From: CAZLKT01 sp964560205
Lineage (GTDB): Bacteria; Pseudomonadota; Alphaproteobacteria; Holosporales; Holosporaceae
Reading direction: 5' to 3'
Assembly (NCBI GenBank): GCA_964560205.1
Contig: CAZLKT010000012.1
Span: forward strand, 1-28,083
Length of the DNA stretch: 28,083 bases
Shown here: positions 7,821 through 15,538 of the stretch, in pieces
Numbering within the stretch: the stretch's first letter is position 1
How the letters are laid out: each line of letters opens with the position of its first letter
Position numbers and translations under genes: made by a program
The notes under the pieces: generated by a model
What the model was told of the DNA's origin: nothing
Seen by the model: the letters and a program-made list of their open reading frames with translations, nothing else
Database searches by the model: none

Positions 7821-10800
7821 ATGATGCTCAATGGAAGAAAACTTTTTTTGTTTCTGGCAGGTGTGGGGACCATTTTTTCCTGTTCTGAGGTGAGCTCTGG
7901 CAGGGACGGTGGAAGGAGTCCTGCAAGAAACGCTGGAAGGAAGAGGAGTGCGGCTCATGTGAGTCGATCCCCTTCTCCTGTGAAAAAGAATAGGAATGGT
8001 GTCGCGCCTCGTCAACAGAAGGATATTATCAAAGCGACAGTACGGGATGCCGTGAAAGAGGTGTCCGCAGCACTTTTACAGAAAAAGGATGCAAAGGGGG
8101 TGCCAGAACAAAAGGTGGTTGTGCCAAATGTTCCTACCCCAAAAAAAACTGGCACAGATGCTGGTGGGGCGGCACCGAAATTAGTTCCTCCAGCTTTTCA
8201 AACGCCACAGACCATTGTTGCTCAAAAGAGTGAAGCTGAGGTGTCTGGAGGAGATCACAAAAAAGCTTTGGATCAAAAAGATACTGTGGTGGTGGCATCG
8301 GCAAAAATAGATCCAGCCAAGAAGAAGAGTATCAAGGTTACAAAAAAGAAGGTGGAGGCTGAAAAGAAACTGGTTTCCAAGGATAACACTTCAAAAGAGA
8401 AGGGAAATGCGAAGGCGGATCAGGGAAAAATCGAACAGAATGAGAAAAAAAGAGGGGTTACAAAGAAAAAAGTATCTGAGGCTCCTCAGGTGGAACAGAG
8501 CTGGTATGAAGTTTTGCAAGGAGTGTGGGAGCATGCTTCGTTCTCCTCTCTCTGGAAGGCTGCTGCACCATTGATGGTCAGCTATGGGGGGTCTTCCTTC
8601 CCTACTATCTGGAGGTTTGCTGCACCATTGATGGCCAACTACTGTGCTAACAGAGTACTGCAAGATACAAGGGGAGGGGAAAATTTTTTCAATTTTCTTC
8701 AGCTTGGTGCTTTTATGGGAATACAAGCGCTCCCTTCTGTTCTAAGTATGATGAGCCCACATAAGGAGGTTATCCACCCTGCTATTGCAGCTCCTGCTGC
8801 TCCGTCATCTTTTTTGCCATATTTTGCTTTTCCTATTCTGAACCTTTTAGGAATTTTTTCTTCTGATCCTTCTGCTATAAGACATGCTATGGGATTATGT
8901 TATGCGTTAGCCTATCTTCCGGATGGTGGAATAAGGGCAAAGTTGGCGGACACGAGGATAGGGCAGTGGGTGGTAGGTAAGGTCAGAGGAATGAAAGAAT
9001 TTGTTGATCGTAATTGGGGGCCGGCGGCATCTGCAATTGTAAAAGTAAACGAATATTTTGGTAATAGTCTTTTGCCTTTTATTGATGCATCTTACCGTTT
9101 TTATGCGTTCTCAGGAGTGGCTTCATTACTCAATTCTCTTCCGCTGGTAGGAAGTACTACAGCTATTACTTCAGGTAGTACTCCAGAGGTAAATAGTACT
9201 CCAGCTAGTACTCCAGAGGTAAATGTATATTCACGGACATTATCTGGGCTGTCATTACTACAATACGCTCAAACGGTTATGCCCCTTTTTCAGAAGAGTC
9301 CTGCTACTGCCATTCTTCCTTTTATGCTTGCTAATGGGGGGCCAGATTTTGGCAGTTCTTTCGCTACTCTTCTCGAGAGTGGACGTATGCTGTACAATAA
9401 AACTTCTGGATTGTACCTCAGAACGCCTCCTTTTCCAGCCATGCTTGTCTCTTCTATGGTCTTATTGTTGAACTACCTTTGTCCAAGAAAGAATCTTAGC
9501 GAAGTCCTTTCTATAACCAAGATTTCTCATCCTCTTTTTCAGATCAAGGATGCTTGTGAAAAGCTGATATTACCTAAACAAGATCTTATGTTACATGAAA
9601 AATCTGCTCGCCTGCATCTAGAGAGTACTCTTTTGAGTGGAGCAGCCTTCGGCCTGGATTTTTTGATGCAGGGGGGCTTTCAATCAGCTATTATGAAAGG
9701 TGTTGCAGCAGGCCTATGGGGTTATGGTCTTGATTATTTTGGACAATTATCAGGAGCAACCCCTCTGTTTACTTCTCTCTTTTCTTCTTTACTTTTTTCT
9801 GAAAAAACAGAACGTTCGCTTCTTTTTTCTGCCATAGTCCAGGCAGGCTTATGGAAGTTTTCTCAGCCTTGGAAAACTGTGCATGAGGAGTGGAACAAGT
9901 CTATTCATGAGTATTTAAAAACACTTCGAAGTACCAGAACCAACTCAAATTCAGTGGCTATAGGGAGTGTTGAGGATGCAGTTGAGCGTGCTCGCATTGT
10001 TCTTCAGAAGAAGAATGATCTTCTTGTTGAAAGAAATATTGTTTTGAAAGCATTACAAATGGCATCGAAAGAATACGCAAAAGATCCTCTCGCGAAGAAA
10101 CCTATTTTGGATAATGGGGATTTTGTGCGGCGCTTACAGACCATTAAAGACTTGCTTCCTTATTCTGTGAAGACCCATGAGAAAATTTCTTCTTCTGATG
10201 TTGAATTGTATGACATGAGTAGGAACATAGAGGATACTTTTGTCTCACATGAAGCAAAGTTGGATGAAGCTTTGAAAAAGCAAGCAAAGATCATAAGAGA
10301 TGAGATAACTGCTTCCTTCGCTCTTAATGTGAACAGTGAGGGTCTTAACACAAAGTTTAATACGTGTTCTAACGCCTTTTCTGCTTTTTTTGGAAAATAT
10401 TATACAGCTTTTGAGAACCATGTGGCTGCTGAGACTCTTTCCAATTGGCTTGGGATGGGGGCCCCACAAGGACAAGATAATAAGTGGAATCAGTATCAAA
10501 CATGTGTAAAAATTCTTGCTCGGGATATGGATGTATCGTCTTTTCTCAGCAGCACTGCAAATGGTTTTCGAGAAAAAATCAGCAAGTTATACAACAGTAA
10601 TCCATACAACAATAGACCATACAAACATGATGACAGAGATGCTGATGCTCTGAGTGCTTTGAGAGGGATCTCAACGTCACAAGAAAGAATAAATGGTATT
10701 ATAGATATTTTGGGAAGTGCTGTTAGGCGTCATACGGTGGATATGAAGACAGGTAAGTGGAGCACAGAAGCATTTAACCAAGATTTCAGGCGTTGTTTGT

Positions 10801-11540
10801 CACCTATGAAAAATATTTCCAGTATTTCGAGCTTATTCTCTGTTCCAGGGGATATGATCAACCAGCCTATTTCTCAATATACGGTGGGGAACGATGTTCT
10901 AGAAACACGGATTCCGTCTGAGAAACGACGGCTCACAAACTTTTTTTTATATCAGCGGCGGATTCCTCCTGCTCCAGGTATTCCTGCTGCTCCTGCTGAT
11001 CTGCCTCCGGCTGTCATTTTGCCTGCAGTGAGGAAAACCATTGTTTATGTTGCGTCTCTTTTAGGCAAACAGGATCATAATATAGTTGACGGTTTTCAAG
11101 ACCTCATGACAAAGGTGGCCAGTCGTTTTGCATTGAGAAAAGGACTCCATGAGAAGATTAAATACGCTTTGTATAAGGAGGGTATGGTACTCGATGACAC
11201 AGTTTCTGAGCTTCTGAAAGCCATTAGAGGCGATGAGATAAAACCTTTTCATGAGGTAGAAAAAGTTCTGAAAGAATATGAAAAGTTTTCTATGAACAGG
11301 TGTGTCTTAAACTGGATTCAAGCTAATATGAACAGTAATCAGGATGAGATCGACCTTAGAAATGTATGCGTGGAGTATTTAAACGGAGAATGGGAGACAA
11401 AGAAACGAGAGATGAAAGATGCAGCCACGCTTTATTTTCAAGCTCTGCGTGATGCTGATGAGGCTGTAAAGAAAGAACTGGAAATGGCAGTGTTTTTGAA
11501 GAGAAAGAGGGAGTTGTTCGAAAAATTAGAGAGCGCATAA
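7821..11540 (+). CDS. Giant secreted or membrane-associated protein of unknown function
   Basis: I do not recognise the family. The ATG at 7821 follows AAAAGG with good spacing (an in-frame GTG sits at 7812); length is 1239 residues. In numbering from the GTG, residues 1-24 look like a signal peptide (GRKLFLFLAGVGTIFSC); the Cys is not in a canonical lipobox. About residues 30-225 are low-complexity and strongly basic, with SRSPSP, KKKSIKVTKKK and EKKRGVTKKK. Residues about 245-280 contain a 19-residue tandem repeat (LWKAAAPLM / IWRFAAPLM). The middle (about 290-700) is rich in hydrophobic and aromatic segments and carries an STPEVN repeat; the last 500 residues look mainly helical, with a Pro/Ala-rich stretch (IPPAPGIPAAPADLPPA). 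It is monocistronic. Host-directed effector or large envelope protein are both possible. Confidence 0.8.
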   Translation: MMLNGRKLFLFLAGVGTIFSCSEVSSGRDGGRSPARNAGRKRSAAHVSRSPSPVKKNRNGVAPRQQKDIIKATVRDAVKEVSAALLQKKDAKGVPEQKVVVPNVPTPKKTGTDAGGAAPKLVPPAFQTPQTIVAQKSEAEVSGGDHKKALDQKDTVVVASAKIDPAKKKSIKVTKKKVEAEKKLVSKDNTSKEKGNAKADQGKIEQNEKKRGVTKKKVSEAPQVEQSWYEVLQGVWEHASFSSLWKAAAPLMVSYGGSSFPTIWRFAAPLMANYCANRVLQDTRGGENFFNFLQLGAFMGIQALPSVLSMMSPHKEVIHPAIAAPAAPSSFLPYFAFPILNLLGIFSSDPSAIRHAMGLCYALAYLPDGGIRAKLADTRIGQWVVGKVRGMKEFVDRNWGPAASAIVKVNEYFGNSLLPFIDASYRFYAFSGVASLLNSLPLVGSTTAITSGSTPEVNSTPASTPEVNVYSRTLSGLSLLQYAQTVMPLFQKSPATAILPFMLANGGPDFGSSFATLLESGRMLYNKTSGLYLRTPPFPAMLVSSMVLLLNYLCPRKNLSEVLSITKISHPLFQIKDACEKLILPKQDLMLHEKSARLHLESTLLSGAAFGLDFLMQGGFQSAIMKGVAAGLWGYGLDYFGQLSGATPLFTSLFSSLLFSEKTERSLLFSAIVQAGLWKFSQPWKTVHEEWNKSIHEYLKTLRSTRTNSNSVAIGSVEDAVERARIVLQKKNDLLVERNIVLKALQMASKEYAKDPLAKKPILDNGDFVRRLQTIKDLLPYSVKTHEKISSSDVELYDMSRNIEDTFVSHEAKLDEALKKQAKIIRDEITASFALNVNSEGLNTKFNTCSNAFSAFFGKYYTAFENHVAAETLSNWLGMGAPQGQDNKWNQYQTCVKILARDMDVSSFLSSTANGFREKISKLYNSNPYNNRPYKHDDRDADALSALRGISTSQERINGIIDILGSAVRRHTVDMKTGKWSTEAFNQDFRRCLSPMKNISSISSLFSVPGDMINQPISQYTVGNDVLETRIPSEKRRLTNFFLYQRRIPPAPGIPAAPADLPPAVILPAVRKTIVYVASLLGKQDHNIVDGFQDLMTKVASRFALRKGLHEKIKYALYKEGMVLDDTVSELLKAIRGDEIKPFHEVEKVLKEYEKFSMNRCVLNWIQANMNSNQDEIDLRNVCVEYLNGEWETKKREMKDAATLYFQALRDADEAVKKELEMAVFLKRKRELFEKLESA
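9177..9224 (+). repeat. Short in-frame tandem repeat (STPEVN / STPA / STPEVN)
   Basis: Two identical 18-bp units, AGTACTCCAGAGGTAAAT (9177-9194 and 9207-9224), flank a 12-bp shortened unit. All lengths are multiples of three, so the frame of the giant gene is kept. Confidence 0.85.
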
Positions 11541-11761
11541 TGTATAAAAACATGAGGGGGGGGGGAGCGTAGCTGTTTCCTCTCTCCTTCTCGTGTTTTC
11601 ACTGTACATTGGTGATGTCTTCCTGCATGGCAATAGCTTTTCTTTGACCAACAAGAAGTCATGATACCCTTAGAGAAATATTCATTGAGGAAGAAATGTC
11701 TGTGATCATTTTGTGAGATGCTGACCTATAGAGCATTCCCTTTAAACGACATCACACTCCA
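11541..11761. other. Convergent intergenic region with a G10 tract
   Basis: Spacer between the giant gene and xseA, which end towards each other. It contains a run of ten G at 11556-11565, 15 bases after the giant gene's stop. No convincing terminator hairpin with a U-tract is visible for either gene and no coding potential is supported. Confidence 0.5.
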
Positions 11762-13120
11762 TCAACCATCTCTGTATTCGGGTGGTGAGGGATGGACTGT
11801 GATGCGACCATCAGAGAATCGAAGATACAGTGTGGGGGACATGGATGCTTTCGCAGCCGAGGAAAGCACGTGGAGCCCTTCTGCGTCCTGGGTGACCAAT
11901 GCAAAACCTCTCTCCAACGTGCGTTCGAAGGACATGCCATGGAGAAATCTTCCGTAGGATTCCAGGACCAAGCTCTTTTTCTCCACAAGGCCATAAAACA
12001 TGGCCTGCATTCTTCCAAAAAGACTTTTGATTTTCTCCTCATAGAGGGAAATTTCCCCTAATGGTCGAAGCCGTATTATGAGGAGAGCCAATCGATGGCC
12101 GTGGTTCTTCACAAGAGAAATCGCACTATGGTGCATCATGCGGTCCATGTCATCCAGACGCTGTGCCTTCATGTGCCACCACTCTCGTTGATGAAAGAAT
12201 TTTTCACATAATCTTCGAAAATGCACAAGCTGGAGTGCAATATTCTTTGAGAACTCACTGTGCAGACGACGAAAAGTCCCACGAATATCTTCAAGCACCT
12301 CTTGACGAACGCGTACCGCAAGTTCCACAGCAGCAGTGGGCGTCGGCGCCCGCACATCCGCTGCATAGTCTATAAGTGTGGTATCCGTTTCATGACCAAT
12401 GGCGGAAATAATAGGAATGGGACATTTTGCCACTGCTCGCACAAGGGCCTCATCATGGAAAGGCCATAAATCCTCCATGGAGCCACCTCCCCTGGCGATA
12501 ATGAGAATATCCGGTGGCGGAGATGCATGGGTAAAATAGCGAATGCCTTCTATGATTTCTCCTGGCGCGGACTTCCCCTGTACAGATACGGGATAGAGAA
12601 AAAGGCTGCACGGCATGCGATGATGAAATCGATGTAACATATCTTGAATCACGGCTCCCGTGGGCGAGGTGATAATGCCAATGCGCTGGGGAAAGAGTGG
12701 TAATGGCTTTTTGGGGCCGCTGAAGATACCTTCTTCCATGAGCGCTTTTTTCCGTGCCTCTATCTGCTGCAAGAGGGCCCCCTCTCCCTGAAAGCGCATG
12801 CTTTCCACCACAAGCTGGTATCGCGATCTGGCGGGGTAAATACTCACACGCCCCGTACAAATCACGTGGGCGCCTTCTTTAAAACATTCTCCCATGGAGG
12901 TGGCCACTCCGCGCCAACACACACACTCCACAAGGCTGCCCTCATCTTTGAGGGAAAAATAATGATGACCAGAGGAGTGCCGCGTGTACCCAGAAAGTTC
13001 TCCCTGGAGGCACACATGGGTAAAAGCTGGCTCCACGTGACGCCTTAAAAGCTGAGCAAACTGACTCACCGTGAGAACGGATGGGACACTTGTCTGAGAT
13101 GAGAAAAGCGCTTCTGTCAT
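11762..13120 (-). CDS. xseA: Exodeoxyribonuclease VII large subunit
   Basis: Catalytic subunit of ExoVII, which digests single-stranded DNA in repair and recombination together with the small subunit XseB (not in the window). An N-terminal OB-fold (about residues 14-110, LTVSQFAQLLRR to VESMRFQGEG) precedes the nuclease domain, with IGIITSPTGAVIQDM, ARGGGSMEDLWPFHDE and GHETDTTLIDYAADVRAPTP, all hallmark motifs. A long helical C-terminal part follows from about residue 270. The 452-residue length is normal. AGAGG lies six bases before the ATG. The gene starts 18 bases after tRNA-Val on the same strand and is probably co-transcribed with it. Confidence 0.95.
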   Translation of the reverse strand: MTEALFSSQTSVPSVLTVSQFAQLLRRHVEPAFTHVCLQGELSGYTRHSSGHHYFSLKDEGSLVECVCWRGVATSMGECFKEGAHVICTGRVSIYPARSRYQLVVESMRFQGEGALLQQIEARKKALMEEGIFSGPKKPLPLFPQRIGIITSPTGAVIQDMLHRFHHRMPCSLFLYPVSVQGKSAPGEIIEGIRYFTHASPPPDILIIARGGGSMEDLWPFHDEALVRAVAKCPIPIISAIGHETDTTLIDYAADVRAPTPTAAVELAVRVRQEVLEDIRGTFRRLHSEFSKNIALQLVHFRRLCEKFFHQREWWHMKAQRLDDMDRMMHHSAISLVKNHGHRLALLIIRLRPLGEISLYEEKIKSLFGRMQAMFYGLVEKKSLVLESYGRFLHGMSFERTLERGFALVTQDAEGLHVLSSAAKASMSPTLYLRFSDGRITVHPSPPEYRDG

Positions 13121-13138
13121 AACATGCCTCTGAGCAGC

Positions 13139-13213
13139 TGGTGGGCACAGCTGGTTTCGAACCGGCGACCTCTACAGTGTCAATGTAGCGCTCTCCCCCT
13201 GAGCTATGCGCCC
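13139..13213 (-). tRNA. tRNA-Val (anticodon GAC), CCA encoded
   Basis: A full cloverleaf on the minus strand: acceptor GGGCGCA/TGTGCCC, D-arm GCTC/GAGC, anticodon stem CTACA/TGTAG with loop TTGACAC (anticodon GAC), T-loop TTCGAAA, discriminator A and an encoded CCA end; 75 bases with CCA. The T-stem GCCGG/CCAGC has one C-A mismatch in its middle (positions 51 and 63). GAC reads the valine codons GUC and GUU. Confidence 0.95.
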
Positions 13214-13224
13214 ACTGTGGAAAC

Positions 13225-13253
13225 ATGATAGGAAAGGACGCTCTCCCTGTCAA
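13225..13253 (-). promoter_or_regulatory. Near-consensus sigma-70 promoter for tRNA-Val (and xseA)
   Basis: TTGACA (13248-13253) and TATCAT (13225-13230) on the minus strand are exactly 17 bases apart. The -10 box ends 11 bases before the tRNA 5' end. This is the best promoter in the window. Confidence 0.85.
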
Positions 13254-13257
13254 GGTT

Positions 13258-13292
13258 CCCCCTCCCGGCTTTCGTCTTATGGAGGGGGTTTT
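13258..13292 (+). other. GC-rich hairpin followed by TTTT in the ftsB leader region
   Basis: CCCCCTCC (13258-13265) pairs perfectly with GGAGGGGG (13281-13288), with a 15-base loop and then TTTT. It has the shape of a weak plus-strand terminator, but no plus-strand gene lies just upstream. It lies upstream of the candidate ftsB promoter, so it may insulate that operon from antisense or read-through transcription. Confidence 0.4.
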
Positions 13293-13296
13293 CCTC

Positions 13297-13325
13297 TTGC
13301 AAAAAAAAACGTTCTTTGGTGTAGT
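13297..13325 (+). promoter_or_regulatory. Candidate promoter of the ftsB-HAD-aminotransferase operon
   Basis: TTGCAA (13297-13302) and TGTAGT (13320-13325) with a 17-base spacer, about 29 bases before the chosen ftsB ATG. Confidence 0.45.
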
Positions 13326-13353
13326 AGAGATGTGATGCGGTGCTGTGCTGTGG

Positions 13354-13677
13354 ATGGCTTTGAGAAAAATTTTTTCTTCCTCTTTTTTTTATCTTCTGCT
13401 TTTATGGGGTGTTTCCCTTTACTTTTTTTATCATGCCCTTTATGGCCAGAGGGGGTACAATGCCCTTCTGCAGAAAAGGATGGACCTCATGGTATTGAAA
13501 CAAAAAGCTCTCTACCTGGAAAAAAACTGCACGGAATTACAGCAAAAGGTAGAGTTATTGGAGGAAAATATTGATGAAGATCTTCTGGAACAGCAGCTGT
13601 GGAAAAAGCTCTGTTTTTTGCCAGGAGACAAAAAAGTTCTGCTTTTGGAATCATCAGAAAAGAAATATTCACCATGA
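13354..13677 (+). CDS. ftsB: FtsB/DivIC-like septum formation initiator
   Basis: A small bitopic division protein; FtsB acts with FtsL and FtsQ to activate septal peptidoglycan synthesis. From the ATG at 13354 it has 107 residues: a short cytoplasmic start, one membrane helix (about 11-29), the family-typical YHALYGQRGYNALL just outside the membrane, then a coiled coil (about 36-72, leucine- and glutamate-rich) and a short C-terminal part with DEDLLEQQLWKKL. An in-frame GTG at 13345 would add three residues; neither start has a strong ribosome binding site. Its stop overlaps the next gene's ATG by four bases (ATGA), implying translational coupling. Assignment rests on size, topology and the motif. 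Confidence 0.8.
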   Translation: MALRKIFSSSFFYLLLLWGVSLYFFYHALYGQRGYNALLQKRMDLMVLKQKALYLEKNCTELQQKVELLEENIDEDLLEQQLWKKLCFLPGDKKVLLLESSEKKYSP

Positions 13678-14264
13678 AAAAGACATCAGATACGTCTCCT
13701 GTGGTCGACTCCGCATCTCCCTGCGCCATTTGCGTTGATCTTGATGACACTCTTATTTCTCAGGATTGTTTGTGGACCCTTGCGGCCAGTGTTCTGCCAC
13801 GTCCTTCCTTGTGGAGGAAGATTTTATGGCCTCTTTCCTGGTCCCATATGAAAAGCGCCCTTGCCCGCTATGGAGTTCTTGATCCAAAGACGCTTGTGTA
13901 TAATACAATTCTCCTCAGGGACATCCATAGGTGGAAAAAAGAGGGACATGCCATTTATTTGGTCACCGGTGCCCATCAAAGTGTGGCAGACAAGATTGCA
14001 CGCCATCTGGGCTGTTTTGATGAGGTTTTTGGAAGCAGTGATACGTACAATCTTTCGGGAAAGAATAAGGGGAAATTTCTTTGCCACGTTTTCGGAAAAG
14101 GAAATTTTTGGTATATTGGGGATTGTTGGAAAGATCGACATGTGTGGTGTTGGTGCGCGGTTATAGGTATTGTCTCTTCGAACGGGCCTCTCCTGTGGTA
14201 TATGCAGCATAAGAGAAAAAGTCATCAAGGCCTCATACGATATACATGGAAAGGAACATTATGA
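13674..14264 (+). CDS. Stand-alone HAD-superfamily phosphatase related to the HAD domain of UbiA fusion proteins
   Basis: 196 residues from the ATG at 13674. HAD motifs are visible: D22-L-D24-D-T (motif I), T98 in LVTGAH (motif II), a lysine in GKNKGKF (about 130-134, motif III) and G149-D150-x3-D154 (motif IV). The surrounding pattern (VDLDDTL, DxLW near the start, LDPKTLVYN, HLGCFDEVFGS, NLSGKNKG, YIGD) resembles the N-terminal phosphatase half of proteins that continue into a UbiA-type prenyltransferase. Here the protein stops after the HAD part and no UbiA domain follows. Motif I has D where G is usual (DLDDT). It is joined by ATGA overlaps to ftsB before it and the aminotransferase after it. 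The substrate is unknown. Confidence 0.78.
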   Translation: MKKTSDTSPVVDSASPCAICVDLDDTLISQDCLWTLAASVLPRPSLWRKILWPLSWSHMKSALARYGVLDPKTLVYNTILLRDIHRWKKEGHAIYLVTGAHQSVADKIARHLGCFDEVFGSSDTYNLSGKNKGKFLCHVFGKGNFWYIGDCWKDRHVWCWCAVIGIVSSNGPLLWYMQHKRKSHQGLIRYTWKGTL

Positions 14265-15469
14265 ACACCATTCTCAACCCACGTATTCAAGAAATTGCTG
14301 ATTCCCCCACATTGAAGATTGCGGAAAAAGCCTCCGCTATGCAAAGGGCTGGACATCCCGTTCTCAATCTCAGCCTAGGGGAACCTGATACTGTGATTCC
14401 ATCCTGGATTCAAGCGGCGGCAAAGGATGCCATCGACCGGGGGGATCATTTCTATACACCCACCGCTGGATTAAAAGAGCTGCGAGAGGCGGTATGTGAT
14501 GCAGTAAAAGATCTGGGCCCTTATACCGTATCCAATACGATTATTTCCACAGGCGCAAAACAAGTGTTATTTAATGCCCTTGCAGTATCTCTGCAGGCTC
14601 ATGATGATGTGCTTATTCCTGCGCCCTATTGGGTGTCCTACACGTCCATGACGATCCTTGCGGGTGGAAACCCTGTGATTCTTCCATGTACGGAGGAAAA
14701 TGGGTGGAAGCTTACGCCTGAAACATTGCAACGGCATGTGACACCGAAAACTCGGTGGCTTATATTGAACTCCCCCAACAATCCATCGGGAGCCGTGTAC
14801 ACAAAAGAGGAGCTTATGGCTTTGGCTGCGGTGCTGGAACACCATCCACATGTATGGATACTCTCTGATGATATTTATCAGCATTTGGTGTATGACGGAC
14901 AGGAGGGTTACTCCATTTTGCATGTGGCACCGCAACTGGGGGAGAGGACGCTTCTTGTCAGTGGTTTCTCCAAGTCTTTTTCCATGACGGGGTGGCGAGT
15001 AGGGTATGGTGTGGGGCCCTCCACCCTCATCAGTGGCATGGCTCGATTACAGTCCCAAACCACCTCCGGAGCATGCTGCATTGCGCAATCTGCAGCCATA
15101 TGTGCTCTGAAGGATTCTCGAACGGAGGGCTTTCTTCAGGCGCAACAAAAGCGTTTTCAGACAAGACGTGATGTGTTATTGACAGAGCTTTCTGCTATTC
15201 CACGTCTGACTTTTTCCACACCCCATGGGGCATTTTATGTTTTTGTGGGATGTTCCGCCGTGCTTTCCGCCAATGGTCGTACACCGGGTGGACGACCCAT
15301 TTCCTCTGATGTGGAGTTTTGTGAAGCGCTTTTGGAAGAGGCATTCATCAGCAGCGTCCCCGGCACAGAGTTTGGAGTGCCAGGATATTTTCGTTTGTCC
15401 TATGCAACAGAAGAAGCCACCCTCAAAGAAGCAGGCACACGCCTTCGCCAATGGATTGCACAATTGTAG
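14261..15469 (+). CDS. aatA: Aspartate aminotransferase, class I/II (subgroup Ib)
   Basis: PLP-dependent cytoplasmic enzyme that moves amino groups between aspartate and 2-oxoglutarate; alphaproteobacterial members often also act on prephenate. The start at 14261 is chosen because AAAGGA sits five bases upstream and the ATG overlaps the previous stop (ATGA); a second ATG at 14246 lies inside the upstream gene. 402 residues, full length. PLP contacts: N174 (SPNNPSG), the aspartate and Y206 in LSDDIYQ, K238 (SGFSKSFSMTGWR, the Schiff-base lysine) and R246. R378 (YFRLSYA) binds the substrate carboxylate. Third gene of the ftsB operon. Confidence 0.93.
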   Translation: MNTILNPRIQEIADSPTLKIAEKASAMQRAGHPVLNLSLGEPDTVIPSWIQAAAKDAIDRGDHFYTPTAGLKELREAVCDAVKDLGPYTVSNTIISTGAKQVLFNALAVSLQAHDDVLIPAPYWVSYTSMTILAGGNPVILPCTEENGWKLTPETLQRHVTPKTRWLILNSPNNPSGAVYTKEELMALAAVLEHHPHVWILSDDIYQHLVYDGQEGYSILHVAPQLGERTLLVSGFSKSFSMTGWRVGYGVGPSTLISGMARLQSQTTSGACCIAQSAAICALKDSRTEGFLQAQQKRFQTRRDVLLTELSAIPRLTFSTPHGAFYVFVGCSAVLSANGRTPGGRPISSDVEFCEALLEEAFISSVPGTEFGVPGYFRLSYATEEATLKEAGTRLRQWIAQL

Positions 15470-15538
15470 AGCATGTTATCAAGATTGTGACTGAAGTGGA
15501 TCGAAGGACACAAAACAACTCACCCTCTTTCGCTTTCT

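Noticed and set aside
11438..11662. Minus-strand frame through the G10 tract, which might have suggested a phase-variable gene
   Set aside because: It overlaps the end of the giant gene, has no ribosome binding site and encodes no recognisable protein.
14246..14260. Upstream ATG for the aminotransferase
   Set aside because: The ATG at 14261 has AAAGGA at proper spacing and an ATGA overlap, matching the arrangement at the other junction of the operon.
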